Below, in pieces: positions 22,871-35,190 of a DNA stretch of 64,000 nucleotides. The DNA is from Syngnathus acus. Taxonomy: Eukaryota; Chordata; Actinopteri; Syngnathiformes; Syngnathidae. The stretch's first letter is position 1; each line of letters starts with the position of its first letter. Under the pieces are notes generated by a model, which searched no databases, was not told the origin of the DNA, and saw only the letters and a program-made list of their open reading frames with translations. The stretch covers positions 6,659,001 through 6,723,000 of the forward strand of contig NC_051094.1 in NCBI RefSeq assembly GCF_901709675.1, given 5' to 3'. The position numbers and the translations under genes are program-made.

Positions 22871-24480
22871 CAAGTGCAGTAGTTGCTTACAGTGCATTGC
22901 TATATCGCTCTCGTTCCTTTTTCCGGTCTTTGCAATTGCAATGCATGAGGGCGGATTACAACTAAAGTGTTTTGATTGACAATGGGTAAAATTACAAATC
23001 TATGAATCAATTATTTTTTTAAGTTGGGCTGGGAAGTCTGAAAGGTCTGCATAGTTGTAGCTCAACATCTCGTAACTAACGATAGCTGTTGCTTCCTCAG
23101 ACTGCTGCTTTTCAACCTTCACATGCTGCACATAATATTTTACATATATGTATTAAATTGTCCCAGAAAGTATATTTACTGAAATAATGGTGGTTCAATT
23201 TACTCGCAAATTACCCACAGTGTGAAATATAGACCTGCTTAGTTGAACTGAGCTAGTATTCTGTCGTATGAATAGCAAATGGTGGATTGTACCTTTTGCC
23301 AAGAGCATTTCATTGTTCACTATATGGCGCTGTCAAAGATGTATAATAAGGGATTTTCGTAATCTCTAATCGACAGTCTGCTTCATTCAAAAATCGGTCA
23401 AATTACTAATCTAGGCAGAACCGACCGCTTTGCTGAGATGAAATCCTAACAGACAACAAGCATGAGATATATTTTTTCTATTCACCACTGTAACTTGACT
23501 TGGTGGAGTCACAATCTCATGGTCAGAGTTTTTGACCTTGGCCTTCACAGGGCATCAGAAATATGAAACTGAAGCCTGAATAGAATTTTACTGCGGCTCA
23601 AGAGAGTTATGCTCATCGCCCATGTATCAGCGATGTAAAAAAAAAATATGCCGGATGGATTACGGGACACTAAGTACAGTGTGTATGACAATGTGTACTG
23701 AGTGAACATTGTCTGTTTGCATGCATGTGTGAAGCTTTATATTGAGGCGTAAAGCTGCCTATAACAACATTAAGTTCCAATGACCCCTAAAAGCTTGTGT
23801 AAGGTCGTAATATTTGGACAGCCAAGTCCAATTTAGTCGGTTGTATCTCCATCTGCTTGGCCGGTGTATTTACCTCGAGCTGGAATTGAAAACCGAGACA
23901 GGTCAGCCGAATGCATTTAGAACTCACGCTCCCCAAGCATTGCCGGTATGTTGGTTCTATGCACCAAATAGTTTGCCTCCGCTTCCTTAAGTGTCTGCAG
24001 ATTAACTCATTAACTAATACAAACCTGAGTATCCTAGGGGGGCGCATAAAATACACACAAATTTACATTTTCAGTAAATGAAACATTACATTTAAGGAGC
24101 ATGGCATGGCAGCTATCATAGTCAGACCCAGAAATGTACTAAGGGAAGTTGGGATGTTTGACAAAATGCTAATCTTATCATTTAAGATAATCACAACCAA
24201 ATGAAAACAGCAGAACCTCCCAACTGAAAGCTCAAAATGCAATATAATTTAAAAATGTCAGCAGCTGGAGAAATGCACTTATGTCTTTGGAAGGGTACAA
24301 AAGGGACATAAAAACAGAACTTATTGCAACATAATAAATTGCCAAAAGTGCCTCTGCCCTTGACCAATTTTTGAGACCCCACGCTTTATGACCAACTCTC
24401 CACATAACAATATTTCTCCCGACAATCGGTTTGCTTTGATTTTACATTCTCATGATAAACTCTCTGAAATTTATGTGACA
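22871..24480. other. Non-coding background with one weak CTCF-like core
   Basis: AT-rich without recognised genes or repeats. TCACTATATGGCGCT at 23317-23331 (plus) differs from the CTCF core at two positions. A minus-strand 89-codon frame (23787-24056) shows no recognisable domain. Confidence 0.5.
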
Positions 24481-24780
24481 CTTACAAAATTGAAATTATG
24501 CACCACTCTCTGTTATCAGCTTCCCCAGCACCTTGCATTGCGGACATGAGTTCTCTCTGGGTGACAAACAAGCCCTGTGAACAATGATGTATGACTTTGG
24601 TTACACAGAGGCACTTTGTTGGTCAGTTCTTCAAATTAAACATTTAAATTATGCAGCACAATAAAAGCAAGTTCAATCTGCTACTGCTGCATTTTGCCGT
24701 GGGCGGCAATCACAGAGATGTAGCTGTCATAGCCACAGCCAATAAAACCCAAATTATGTGCAGGACACACTGAGGTGGAG
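24481..24780. promoter_or_regulatory. Candidate enhancer-like block
   Basis: A repeat-free run with AACAATGATGTATGAC, ACATTTAAATTATGCAGC, CACAATAAAAGC, GCCACAGCCAATAAAACCC and CAAATTATGTGC, that is Sox, POU/homeodomain and CCAAT-type cores in close order. Composition is complex and no frame is coding. It is among the best enhancer candidates in the window by motif texture. Confidence 0.38.
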
Positions 24781-24797
24781 GGAGACATTAGTTTTTC

Positions 24798-24813
24798 TTT
24801 TTTTTTTTTTTTT
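24798..24813. repeat. T homopolymer (about 16)
   Basis: Direct T run following TTTTTC. It lies at the end of the preceding candidate block. Confidence 0.9.
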
Positions 24814-26590
24814 GCGGGCAGGTAAACTGACCATTAAATATGTTTTTATGCTTCTTGCAGCAAGATTCTTCTCACGACACTCATCAAGGCTATTTTCTCG
24901 GTTTAATTGCTCGTTATTGGCTCATCATACGACAAATGACATGCTTTTAGAAGTAGTTGCTTGCAGGAGTTATGGGAACGTCGAACATTTTCTGCACACG
25001 CTGTTTTTTTTTTGTTTTTTTTTACTTTGTGTTTGTCTGGAGTTTTTTGTTGTATTCCATTCAGAGCACGGAAGGTCAGCCACTCAAAATGATTACAGAA
25101 CAAGTTGGCAGAGGTGGCGTCAAATCCCCTGGAAAGGTGTGTTTACATAGTTGTGAAACGGGTGAGACATTTTGAGCTGCTGTGAGCACACAAGTGTCAC
25201 ACACAATATATAGCACGTTAAGAGTTACAACAACAGGGCAAGCTTGTTGATGCCAATGTTGCCGACTCAAGTGTTTTACCCCAAAGCAGCACAACGTCAA
25301 AAGAAATGTGCCTCTGCTCATGTCAGAGTATGTGGAGGAAAGAAAGAATTGAAATGCAGTATATGGTGGAAGAATGTGCAGTAAAAAAATAAAAAAAAGT
25401 GACTGCTGTGCCATTTTCCGGAGGCCGTGTGACATTTCTGCTGAGCGCTGGTCACAAATGGCGTTGGTACGAGTGACAGCTACGCCGACCCCGTCGGTCA
25501 ATCTAAGCGCCGTTCCCTGCTGACGCTTTCACTTTCAAAGCAGGTTAGCGGGCAAATTCAAGGCTGATCATCATGTACAGCATGCTCCATCAGATTTAAC
25601 AAAACACCTGATACACCATTTTACTGCTGTTTCTATTCGCCAATTAAAAAAAAAATATTATCAGTAGCAATAACGCGTGGTGTATTTTGGATTTCAGTTT
25701 ATTTATATTGCGAAAATGTATTGAAATAAATACTAGCTTGGTCACAGAACAAATTAAAATCATAAATCAACTGTAAAGAATAATTTTTAACAAAACAAAA
25801 ATCAATAATGACTGGATGATTTCGGAAAAAAACTGCAACGGCAGCGTATGTATATATGTCACGTTGGCAGCACATAAAAACAAATGTCAAGCAATAACAA
25901 GACTTGTTAGCTGGAACTTTTTAATAGCCACTCAGCAGAGCAAATACTGCCGAGACGCTCTGTAACTTCTGCGAACAATCAGTTTATCCCTGACATATAA
26001 AGATCTCAAACATTCTAGATGTATCACTTACTTCTTTGACACCAGCGACTACTTTCCTCTAAACCGGGCATGGTAGCAATTTACAGCCCTTTAAGGGCGT
26101 AAAAGACAAAAAGCAAAAAAATATAAATACTGAAATGGCTAAAATACGAGGATGAAGGAATAATATATAATCTCATAGCGTGTATTTTGGAAATATTACC
26201 ATTATCATATTGCTGACCAGATTTTTTACAGGGTATAATGCAAAGTCAAGTAAAGGGGAGAATGTAAATTCCTGCATTCCCTCCACCCGGTGCTGAATAT
26301 GAATCAGTTCAATGTTCCCAGTAACAAGCTGGCATCCAAGCCAAACAGATGATGGATGAAGGACCAACTGGCTATTGCTCTCCTCTCATCCCTCCTTTTT
26401 GCCAATATATTTCTTTTATTTATCAATCCCTCCTGCTATAGCCAAAGCTTCTCTATCTAATTTTCTTTCTAGAGTGGAGTCGCAATCCTTGAACTTATTA
26501 CTTTATTTTTTCCGTTCTCTATTAAACATCCGAATGAAAACTCTTCTTTCTTATCGTAAGAGCTTTTCTGCTTATTCATGTCCTGACTCA
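24814..26590. other. Non-coding background
   Basis: T-rich stretch at 25000-25030. The 141-codon minus-strand frame (25076-25501) and the 130-codon plus frame (24758-25150) are rich in F, L and C from T-rich DNA and have no recognised domain. No repeat family was seen. Confidence 0.5.
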
Positions 26591-26830
26591 CTGAAGTTTG
26601 AACTTGATTAGAAATGGCATCCTAACTGAAGAAGAATGATGTCTTAATCCAAATCTCTACCAGTAAAGAGTTGGCACTGCTGTTGATTCATTGCTGCATT
26701 GCGCTCGTCTTTCACATCACCATCTGACCTCAATTGCTAATTGAAAGACTTGAAAACATTTCCCTGGGAAGACTTGGAGGCCACGCCGTTACATTCACGC
26801 TTCAATTTCCCAAACAGCAGCATTACAAGT
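26591..26830. promoter_or_regulatory. Candidate regulatory block with CAATT-GCT-AATTG core
   Basis: Contains the inverted homeodomain half-site pair TCAATTGCTAATTGA (26730-26744), TTGATTCATTGCTGC and GATGTCTTAATCC. Repeat-free with no coding support. A paired homeodomain dimer is the natural guess for the inverted core. Confidence 0.32.
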
Positions 26831-27039
26831 GTATTTTTTTAAGACGTTTCCACTATGTTTCCCTCGCCTCGCCCTGGACCATAGAGTCCCCGTGCCAAAA
26901 CCGGAATTAAATCCCTTAAATCTATTCTCCCTCTTGAGTACTTCAGCTAGAAATAACACTCTTTGCCATAATCCAATTTTAGTACAGTCATATGTCATTT
27001 TCTTACTCACATGGACAATCGAGAAATAGGAGGATGTCT
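26831..27039. other. Non-coding spacer
   Basis: Mixed sequence with overlapping opposed short frames and no recognised domain or repeat. Confidence 0.5.
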
Positions 27040-27250
27040 TCGGGGTAAACGCAAGGTAAAGAAATTAAAGTCATGAAGGCAAAAGACATTCACATGGACC
27101 ACACAAACTCGTTAGTTGCCCCCGAAGTAATTATTTCACCACCGTTGGCGTTCAATTAACATGTCTTATTTAAAGAAAGCTTCTCTCCACTGGCAAACAA
27201 TAGAAATCTGCAGAGGAGAAATAAAAATATTTTCTTTGAAAGATTAGAGA
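27040..27250. promoter_or_regulatory. Candidate regulatory block
   Basis: Contains GAAGTAATTATTTCACC, GTTCAATTAACATGTC and TAGAAATCTGC cores in repeat-free sequence. It lies close to the block at 26.6 kb. Called from motif texture only. Confidence 0.3.
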
Positions 27251-28062
27251 AAAAAGAAAATTAGTTTAGCTGGTGTCAGTGCTATTTGTATTCCTTTTAT
27301 CCGTCCCTGAATTGCTCCATGTCAAACATGATTATTTCCCAAGCTTTGATAAGTGACCGCTGGGCTTAAAGGATGGGAGAAAACAAAGACTAAAAAAGGG
27401 GAAAAAATGATACCCATCAGAGTCGTTTATGGCTCTGACCTTTCATTGCACAACCAGCACACTTTATTATCCCTTTTTCCAAGTGAGGACTCATTAGGGA
27501 CGAGAGTTTACTGTGGCATGTGGAATTCTTCATACGCATCCTTGTGAGCCTTGACGCACATTTCAGGCTCGGAGGGCGTCGTTATTTTGGATAGCGGGAG
27601 CGGGGTATGACATCATGAGTCGTTCGACGGTAAACACCATTGATTGGTGGACTGTTGACACTGCCAAGAGTGTGGGTGTCAGTGTTGGTGGTCCACGGTG
27701 TCCTGCCCGAAAGCAACTGAAAGGAACAAGTAGACCTCAGTCTCTGCTTAAGTCCAACAAGCTTTGTTTTTGAGTACTGGACTGATTAGGGCATTTGGGG
27801 ATGTTGTGTTTGTTTGAAATGAGGCCACTCACATCCTCCTAGTATGACCACCCTGGTTTTAGGCTGAAGATGACGTTGCCTCTGGTGATTAGAATTTAAA
27901 CGTCCAGAACAAAGCAAAAATTCATTTCGTGACCAAGCTTGTAACTCAATTTACAAGTATAAATAAAGTTGACTTGTGTGAATCAAGTCAGTTTTCCCAA
28001 TTAAAATAAAATGAAATACTAGCTACCCCAAAAAGGCCTGTTTGTAACAAAGAATAGCACTA

Positions 28063-28091
28063 TAAATAAATAAATAAATAAATAAATAAAT
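28063..28091. repeat. (AAAT)n microsatellite, about 7 units
   Basis: Tetranucleotide TAAA repeated without interruption, seen directly. Confidence 0.95.
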
Positions 28092-28729
28092 AGTCATTCA
28101 AATCGACTTTACAATGTAGTTGAATGTAATTTTCAAATCTCAAAGGCTAAAAGTTGGAACCATTTTGGTCGGTAGATATGCTTAATTTATTTATATTCAT
28201 AAATGTGAAATATACACAATTTTTTTTTACCTTGTTAGGAGGAGTATGGTCCTTTGTGTCCCCCTAATAGCGCAAGAATTGTGCACCCTATATCATTTTT
28301 ATCCTAAAATCCCCATTTTAATAAAATAATTTGAATTTGAATAAAAACTTAAAAGCGCAAACAGTAGAACATGGAGTCATTTCCACACCGGACTACTTTT
28401 TCTCTTGGATATCTGCTTCAGTTCATAGTTTGCCAAACAAATGTAGCGTATCTGGATGGACTTTGTCTTAAGGCCCCCGGCCATGTTAGTTCAGCAGCTG
28501 CCTGCTTGTGTTGCTGTGTTATGCTTGCATTTACATGGGCGTGTAATTGTTGAATTTAGCAGTGTGTTCATTCATTACTGACTGCTTACCTCCATGGTCC
28601 CTCTCCTCATCTCTCTACATTAGCTCTGACAGTAATGACTTGCCAGGCCTAACCTCTTAACTGGCCTGATGCATGCCTGTGGCAAACCCACTCAGGCCAC
28701 GCGGCTAAAATGGAAACATGCTGCTTAAC

Positions 28730-28743
28730 TTTTTTTTTTTTTT
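28730..28743. repeat. T homopolymer (14)
   Basis: Direct T run followed by CCCTCCGG. It looks like a pyrimidine tract, but no exon is supported next to it. Confidence 0.9.
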
Positions 28744-29785
28744 CCCTCCGGCTCCCTTGTGACCTTCTCCCTCGGACATTTCTGGCGGTCAGACTCGTCG
28801 GAAATTTAACAGGATATTGAAATGTGATTTGCAAAAATTACCCGTGAGGCAAAACCTTTTTATAATGTGGAAAGTCAAAGAATAGACTGCTCATCTTCTT
28901 GAAGATTGGCAACTTTTCATCTTGTGGCTCATTCTGTCATTTATTTTGACATAAACATAATCCTTGACCTGAGCAAATAGTAAGTCGCATAGTCACAATT
29001 CCAACCAGCACACTCACAAACAAGATATGCAGCATGTTCTATTCCCAAGAAACAAATCTGTTGAAACAGAAAAAAAAAGTTGTGTATTTGTGTCCCAAGC
29101 ACGGTGGATTATATTTTTACGTTATCAGACATACGCTGCAGATTTGTGGGACATATTCACAAAGGACTTTTTTAGCCTCTGGAGCCCCTTTACCCTCAGT
29201 CTGTCCAGAGGGTGGAAAAGATACACAAGTACAGCTATGTGATTCCTGACTGGACTGCAGAGATAAGCGAGCCCAAATAAATCTGCGCCCCTCCAAATGG
29301 GTTCCAGTGACAGTCCAAATAAAGAGGTTTTGGTTGGCCAGCCAGATGACTGACGTCTTGGTGCAGTTCCCGCCTCACTGAGCAGCGGATAAACCCCGGC
29401 TTAGACGACGCTATAATAGACTCGAGCGTGTGCACATGAAGCCTGCATGCTTGCACTAAACATGCATGAGGCCACATTGCAAGCTCCAAATACAGCATTG
29501 CAGTATAGAAATAAGGGAAGGATGACATGAGGCCACACCTAGTGAGCACTCGATTCATTTCAAAAATACACTGAGGTCGGCACCCCAGATTCACTTTTTT
29601 ATGTTTTTATTTTTTGGGGGGGTAGCAAACGTGCATTTTTGTGGAAAAATGTATACTGAAGGGTTTATCAGTTTTTGGAGTTTACAAAAAAAAATCCCTA
29701 TGCATTTCACTGGTCATCAATTAAACCCGGATTTTCCCATTTGCAGGCTGGGGGTTCCACTTTCAAGTTGTACGAGCACAATTCA

Positions 29786-29800
29786 CCACTAGATGGCAGT
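29786..29800 (+). promoter_or_regulatory. CTCF core, exact consensus match
   Basis: CCACTAGATGGCAGT matches CCASYAGRKGGCRSY at all 15 positions. No recognised repeat surrounds it. It points toward the exact minus-strand match at 42.6 kb, giving a convergent pair. Binding is inference; the match is directly visible. Confidence 0.62.
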
Positions 29801-30059
29801 TCTGGCTTAGTTGCGCTTGCAATGTCCTATACTAGAACCTGAACGGGTCTACTAATTTTTTTGCAGATTTGGAATAACTTGTAAGACAAACATAGTACCA
29901 AGATTTTTTTTCTCAATTAATTATTGTTGAAAAAATGCACAAAATGACTTTTTACACTTAATATTGCTTTGATGTTCAGCAGTTGAATGAGTTGACAAGT
30001 CATAAAAAGTGACACACGGGAAACATGACACAAAACTAAATCCGATCAAACCAAAGTCA
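29801..30059. other. Non-coding spacer
   Basis: AT-rich sequence, nothing recognised beyond the preceding motif. Confidence 0.5.
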
Positions 30060-30290
30060 ACAAAAACACAGATCATGACAGACTGGTCCATACAAGTCCT
30101 ACCTGCCAATAAGAGACACCAGGCCCAGTGACACGACCGTGATCCCTGACTAGCCTTCCATCTGCTTGGTCTGGCCAGTGCTATACACTGGAAACCACAA
30201 GCAAACTGAGGTTGGCACTGTCTATCAGTGATTGAACCACATTCGCTGTGGTAGCTGGCAACCACTCTGCCCTCTTGACCACCTGTTCCT
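30060..30290 (-). mobile_element. Possible degenerate tRNA-derived SINE
   Basis: On the minus strand, GGCAGAGTGGTTGCCAGC is followed about 20 bases later by GTGGTTCAATCACTG. These resemble pol III A and B boxes. Further on comes a TTTAGTTTTGTGTCATG stretch of a kind seen in some fish SINE bodies. No tail or target duplication was found. It is not a tRNA gene, because stems do not pair. Confidence 0.33.
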
Positions 30291-31773
30291 CGCTGACATC
30301 ACTATTCATCACAATCTGCTAAAATACACTGTACGGCTTGAGGAGAAGAAATGAAAGGGAACCAGAAAGAAAAAGATGAAAGAATTTGCCATGGGTTGAG
30401 TGGAGAGATGTTATCGGATATCAAAGATTCCATTTGAGCTGTGCCTTCCTATAAAATCCTGGCAACCGACTTTAAAATCATACCGATCCATCACTAGCTG
30501 CAAAGAAAAGGCTTCCAAAAAGGTGCCAAAGTCAGTACATGACCTCAGAAGATTTGTCATGTGCAGAAAGTGGCACACAAGTTGTGTAGATGGTGTTAAC
30601 TGCCACAAGAGACTGGACACTGTGACTTTTTGTATAAGACATATCGAGGAAAGGCAGAGGGATAATGAAACTCCTGTTTCAATCCCAGTGTTGTATTGAG
30701 TAGAAAAATGCTCCTCAAAGGAGTTGCCATTGTGTAAAAGTAGCTTAACTTCTCTAAGTAATAAGTTGTCTTCTTGCAAAGTCGTTAAGAATGAATCAAC
30801 AGTGTCTAGCAAAAGTAGTATTTTGACTCTGTTTCTTCCAGAAAAATAACTGCAATGATACAATTGATCAATTATTAATATCGGAAATGCTTAGTAGATT
30901 ACTAGCTAAACTCGGAAAAATCATGAACTATTTGTGTTAAAAACAAAGAAGAAAACCTTTGTATAAATGTATCTCAAGTTTACTATTCTCTGCAGGAAAG
31001 GCATCATGATGAAAATGACTGAAGTCAATCAATGACTAGAACTTTTAAACTCTACTTGCAATGTCCCTTCTTAAATGCCATCACTTTGACAGAATCGGCC
31101 ATCGAAGCGGCCTTAACTGAAAGCTTGCCATTATAGCAGCAGACATAAAACATTTAAACGGCCTCCATTTCCTCCAAATGAGGGTCTTGTTGAAAGACCT
31201 ATGGGGTGGCTGTGCACGCAAACTACACGTGTAACGTAAACACGTGCACCCCTGAGAGGTCCGCTCTTCATTAATGTGGTTGTTCTAATCAAATTAGCCG
31301 TGCATACTGCTGAGCTAGCGACTGCTTGGGTCATTCCCCTCGTTACATTTCAACTTCTTCTGCACGTTTATGACTAATTGGTCATAGTGTTCGAGCATGG
31401 CAAGTTCTGTTGGAGTCACTGAAATGACTGTATTGCCTCTCGAACAGTTAGATAATGTGTTTAGTGACGAAAGTAAATTCTTCCAAATCCCGCTCGATCA
31501 GCAATCTGTCCATGATCACTTTTATTGACTGTCAACCGATTGTCTTGTGGCAGAGAGATGTCTTCATATGACATCTCATGGTGCAGTCTCAAATAGAAAA
31601 TGGCATATAGTAAGTTTGTTTTGCACATTTTCACTCAACTAGGTTAAAATTTTGGAAGAACACCCATGAAAATGGACGGACGGGTGGATAGTCATCAAAA
31701 ATAACAATCGTTTTCAATGACAAATAAGCATGTGATGCAAATTTAAAGGAAGGAAATTAAAGGAAGTCAAATC
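30291..31773. other. Non-coding background with chance-level long frame
   Basis: Holds the longest open frame of the window (minus, 30411-30863, 150 codons) opposite a 99-codon plus frame. Neither has a recognisable domain, and about one such frame is expected by chance. A GAAAATGGACGGACGGGTGG string at about 31668-31687 may be the last bases of a SINE-like tail. Confidence 0.45.
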
Positions 31774-31781
31774 CGGATTAA

Positions 31782-32070
31782 ATGAAAGTAATATGTGGAG
31801 TTCCCCAGGGATCTATTCTTGGACCAATATTATTTATTTTGTATATAAATGATATCTGTATGTTACAAAAGATACTCAAATGTGGACTTTGTGTACTATG
31901 ATATGATTGATTTAACTGAGCTTCTGAAAACAGTGGAATTAAATACTTTGAAACAATGGTTGACGTCAATAAATGATGCCACCAGACTAATAATCAAATA
32001 CAAATCACGATCAATAATATTAAGTTAGAGAGGGTATTTGAATATAAATCTTTAGGTGTTATTTATATTT
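31782..32070 (+). pseudogene. Decayed non-LTR retrotransposon reverse transcriptase fragment
   Basis: Bases 31797-31853 translate to [19 protein letters not shown], the conserved RT segment around the PQG motif of non-LTR retrotransposons. Frame then breaks. LKTVELNTLKQWLTSIND follows in another frame (31924-31977). NNQIQITINNIKLERV and FEYKSLGVIY (to 32066) return in the first frame and correspond to the later RT blocks (FLGV-type motif). The FADD catalytic box expected between them is destroyed by small deletions and stops. No ORF1, endonuclease or RT start is seen. The wording resembles CR1/L2/Rex-type fish elements, but clade is unproven. Confidence 0.85.
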
Positions 32071-34194
32071 TATATTATATATGGATTATGTTGATATTTG
32101 TTTGCACAAAATGATGATAGTCTGATATTTTGATAAATTACAACTATGTCGACAAGTAGGGCAAAACTAGTGAGGGGAGACTTGTCACATTGACGTCATC
32201 GGCTCAACTGAAAGCTCTGTCTTTCCTCTCATTCAGTATTCGAGCAGACTGTTAATTAGCTCTTGCACCCTGAAAATAACCCTCATTCTGCAAAACTCCA
32301 GCTGTTTGGTAATTGCTCAGCAGGGTGCCTCCCAGCAGCGTTTGTTTTTGTTTAGGTTCTGTTTTGGGTGAGGAGAGGCGGTAATGTGTTGCACATGCTA
32401 CGAATCTTCGAGGTGCAGCCCTGGTCAATAGAAGCAATACTTGCTCCTCCGGGGAGAGAGACGGCTTTCATTTGTTTTCATCACCCAAAAGGATTTTGTG
32501 GGCGGTTGAGAGCAGCATTCATTTGTTTGCTCTGATTTCGGGCCATCAAGTAACCGAGCCATTCAATGATACTTTGGAAGTAGATTGCCTGGGAGCACAA
32601 CAAAGGAGTCATGTTGGGAAATGAATGAGTTACCCAATGCCTTTTGGTCTGTTTTGTCCTCAAACACATAATTAGTGACAAAAGTGTATGGGGGAAAAAG
32701 AAATAACTAAAAATCATCCGACCAATCCTGAATGGATTTTCTCACTCGACACTTCATTAAACACTGTGCATCGGCACACAGTAATGAGATTTAAAGCAAA
32801 AGCTGTCGTGAAAATTCGTCTTTCCTAATGTCATTTTTTTGACTGTCACTTGCCAGAGAGGTATGAACTAACAATTTAGATTATTATTATTATGGTTGCA
32901 GTCTGTAATAATGTAGTATAACTTCACAATAGTATACGACTAATAGATTTATTATGTAATCATTTTATGCATGGATTTGTGCATATTGTTGGTAAGGACA
33001 AGCTAGTTTTCAATTCATAAAGAGTCTACAGTTGGCTCAATGCTAGAATGCAGTTAGAACCAAATCATTCCTCCCCTATCGTTCTAGAATCGTTTCCAGC
33101 CAGAAGATACCGATTCTCCCGCCCAAAAATTCACTCACGAATAATTGTTGGCTTCCATACTGTCGTCTACTGTACTGTAGCCTACTGTGTGCATTCTGCC
33201 TAAATAAATAACCATACAGTATGTAATAAGCTAAAATGACTACACATGGCTCAGTTTTCAAACACAATTTGTAAGACCATCCATTCGGGAGTGCTATTGC
33301 AATGACATGTATTATTCTAGACTGGCCGTCTAATGGCAAGATGTGTGTCCTTAAACACTAAACAGTCTAGGGAGGGAAACACAGTTTTGATGGATGACAT
33401 TGTGGCTTTGTGGCTGAAATAAGCAGCCACGTCTCCATTTTCTACCTGCGTTTGTGAAGGATTGTCCATCTGGTCGACTTGAAGGCAATGATCCATCCTT
33501 GTCCTGGCACCGTGTTCCACATCAAACCCAAATGTCACTTTAACTTTGAGCCAGCACATGTCACTTAAGGGAAAACGTTTGCAAGCCTCATCCGGAGAGG
33601 CCTCCATCGCACATTAAGATCCGATTTTCCTCATATGACTTACTTTTGGTCAGGTGCATGTGTGGGTTCTCTAAAAGAAAAAACTTCTTTTGCATGGTCC
33701 TGGCTGTCAAATTACTGAGGATCACTTGTGGAGGACAGGGGCAGATAATCACCTTTTGGATATTTTGCGAATTGTTATCACGAATAATTGCTACAGCTTT
33801 AATATTATTTTTCGTAATATTGTGCTGGAATGCAAACAGAACAATATGGCAACAGTCCAGTCCACAATAATAAACCAGTAAATATGTAATGTTCTTTAAA
33901 TACAGTCAGGAGAAGTTTCTCCTTTAATCTAAAAAATGCCTTTGGCAGTTTTATGAGTCTTCTTATGAGTTCATAAAATAAAGTGGAGTAGATATGACAC
34001 AAACATATGCTCAGGCACTCGATGGTTGCTCCCACTCCGAAATCAGTGGCCTTAAATACACACTTTGAGCCTGGCCGTCCCCGCCTCAATCTGTGCAGCA
34101 TATTGCAACATATGGCCGTTTTTCATGACGACTGTCCAGTTGCTGCCACCAGCCAATATCGGCCAGTTTTGAAGCGAGTATGCACCATCTGTGC
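32071..34194. other. Non-coding background
   Basis: No gene was recognised. The first 80 bases may be further retroelement decay. Opposed frames at 33.3-34.3 kb have no recognisable domain. Repeated CTACTGTACTGTAG-type words lie near 33168. Confidence 0.5.
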
Positions 34195-34210
34195 AAAAAA
34201 AAAAAAAAAA
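34195..34210. repeat. A homopolymer (16)
   Basis: Direct A run after GTGC, followed by GAAAAATCAC. It could be the poly(A) of an unrecognised short insertion, but no body is legible upstream. Confidence 0.9.
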
Positions 34211-34778
34211 GAAAAATCACTGATGTACTTCAAAATGATTTGGTGGACGTATCCAGGGAAAAACACTGCTTGGAAAACTAGATAAAAGATGGCTTGGAGA
34301 AAAACTTATTGTTGCTTGTTACACCTCTTCTTAAGTGGAATGTCCCTGAGATTGCACAATTGGCAGCTCAACCAGTTTTCTGCAAAAATATAAAAATATG
34401 AAATATAAAAAAATATCCCTCTGAAGTCGCACAAACCCTCAAATTTTGCCTCGCAACAACTAAGCAAAAATTCATGGCAGTCTTTAGTCAAAGTGCCACT
34501 AATTGTTAATTCTCCATTCAGAAATCTAGTTATCCTAATTCAAGCACCAAAATGAATGGTGACATTCTGTGGCACACATGCGTGCTTCAGCATCATTTTC
34601 TTCCAAGGGGCCGTAAAAACGTGGAGTCGACCACAATGAGCCCAAGCGTGAAAACGCTCGGCCAGAACCTCCGAGCTATAAAGACCACCAAGATGAAGCT
34701 GAGCAACTTTGTGGACAAAAATGATTCTTCCATCTGTGCTGGTGTTTATAATTACAAGTAAATGGTGCAAGGGAGTGG
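34211..34778. other. Non-coding background
   Basis: Mixed AT-rich sequence with overlapping opposed short frames and nothing recognised. Confidence 0.5.
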
Positions 34779-34826
34779 AGATAAGATAAGATATGCCTTT
34801 ATTCACCCAATAAGGGCAAATTCCAG
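34779..34826 (-). mobile_element. 3' end of a LINE with short tandem tail
   Basis: AGATAAGATAAGATATGCC, TTTATTCACC and AATAAGGGCAAATTCCAG are the inverse of the common fish LINE terminus (GGAATTTCCC...AATAAAGG followed by TATCT units). Only the terminus is left, as expected from 5' truncation during target-primed insertion. Confidence 0.7.
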
Positions 34827-35190
34827 AGGTGGGCGGAATAGAGTTAATCTGACAAAGGAAACATTAAATAGAGTAAATTGGCCAGGCTTGGTGTCAGTGG
34901 GGAATAAAGAATGGGAAAATTATTCCCACCGTTTATGATAATTATTTGAATCTTTGGAGGAAATGCTGAAACAGTAACACAAGCATAAACAATGAAAGTG
35001 TATCATGTACATAAGTCAAACTGTCCTGATTCTGACATTTGTTGCTAGATTGTACAAGGAGTTGTGAGGTTGAAGACTAAATGGGAGAGCAGATTTGCTT
35101 CCAATGATCATTATGCGGAATATGAGGTTGCTCACCAACATAATGTTTTATTTACTGTTGGATTTGCACATTTTATTCATTGACATTTTT
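34827..35190. other. Non-coding, possible retroelement body
   Basis: AT-rich sequence between two LINE-like termini of opposite orientation. It may be untranslated retroelement DNA belonging to the tail that follows. No coding remnant was confirmed. Confidence 0.4.

Larger units (their letters stand above)
27251..29785. other. Non-coding background
   Basis: No gene, RNA gene or mobile element was recognised. Contains the AAAT microsatellite and a T run listed separately. Opposed frames at 29.0-29.6 kb lack recognisable domains. A CACCA-TTGAT-TGGTG inverted repeat lies near 27637. Confidence 0.5.

Noticed and set aside
24520-24552. Possible REST/RE1 site (CAGCACC ... CGGACATGAG)
   Set aside because: Half-sites are separated by an extra seven or so bases relative to the canonical motif, and the right half is imperfect.
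25076-25501. 141-codon minus-strand frame
   Set aside because: Composition follows the local base bias, and no family, signal peptide logic or splice context supports it.
30411-30863. Longest open frame, minus strand, 150 codons
   Set aside because: No recognisable domain. With about 6% stop codons per frame, roughly one frame of this length is expected in 64 kb. The opposite strand is also open, indicating a local shortage of stop triplets.
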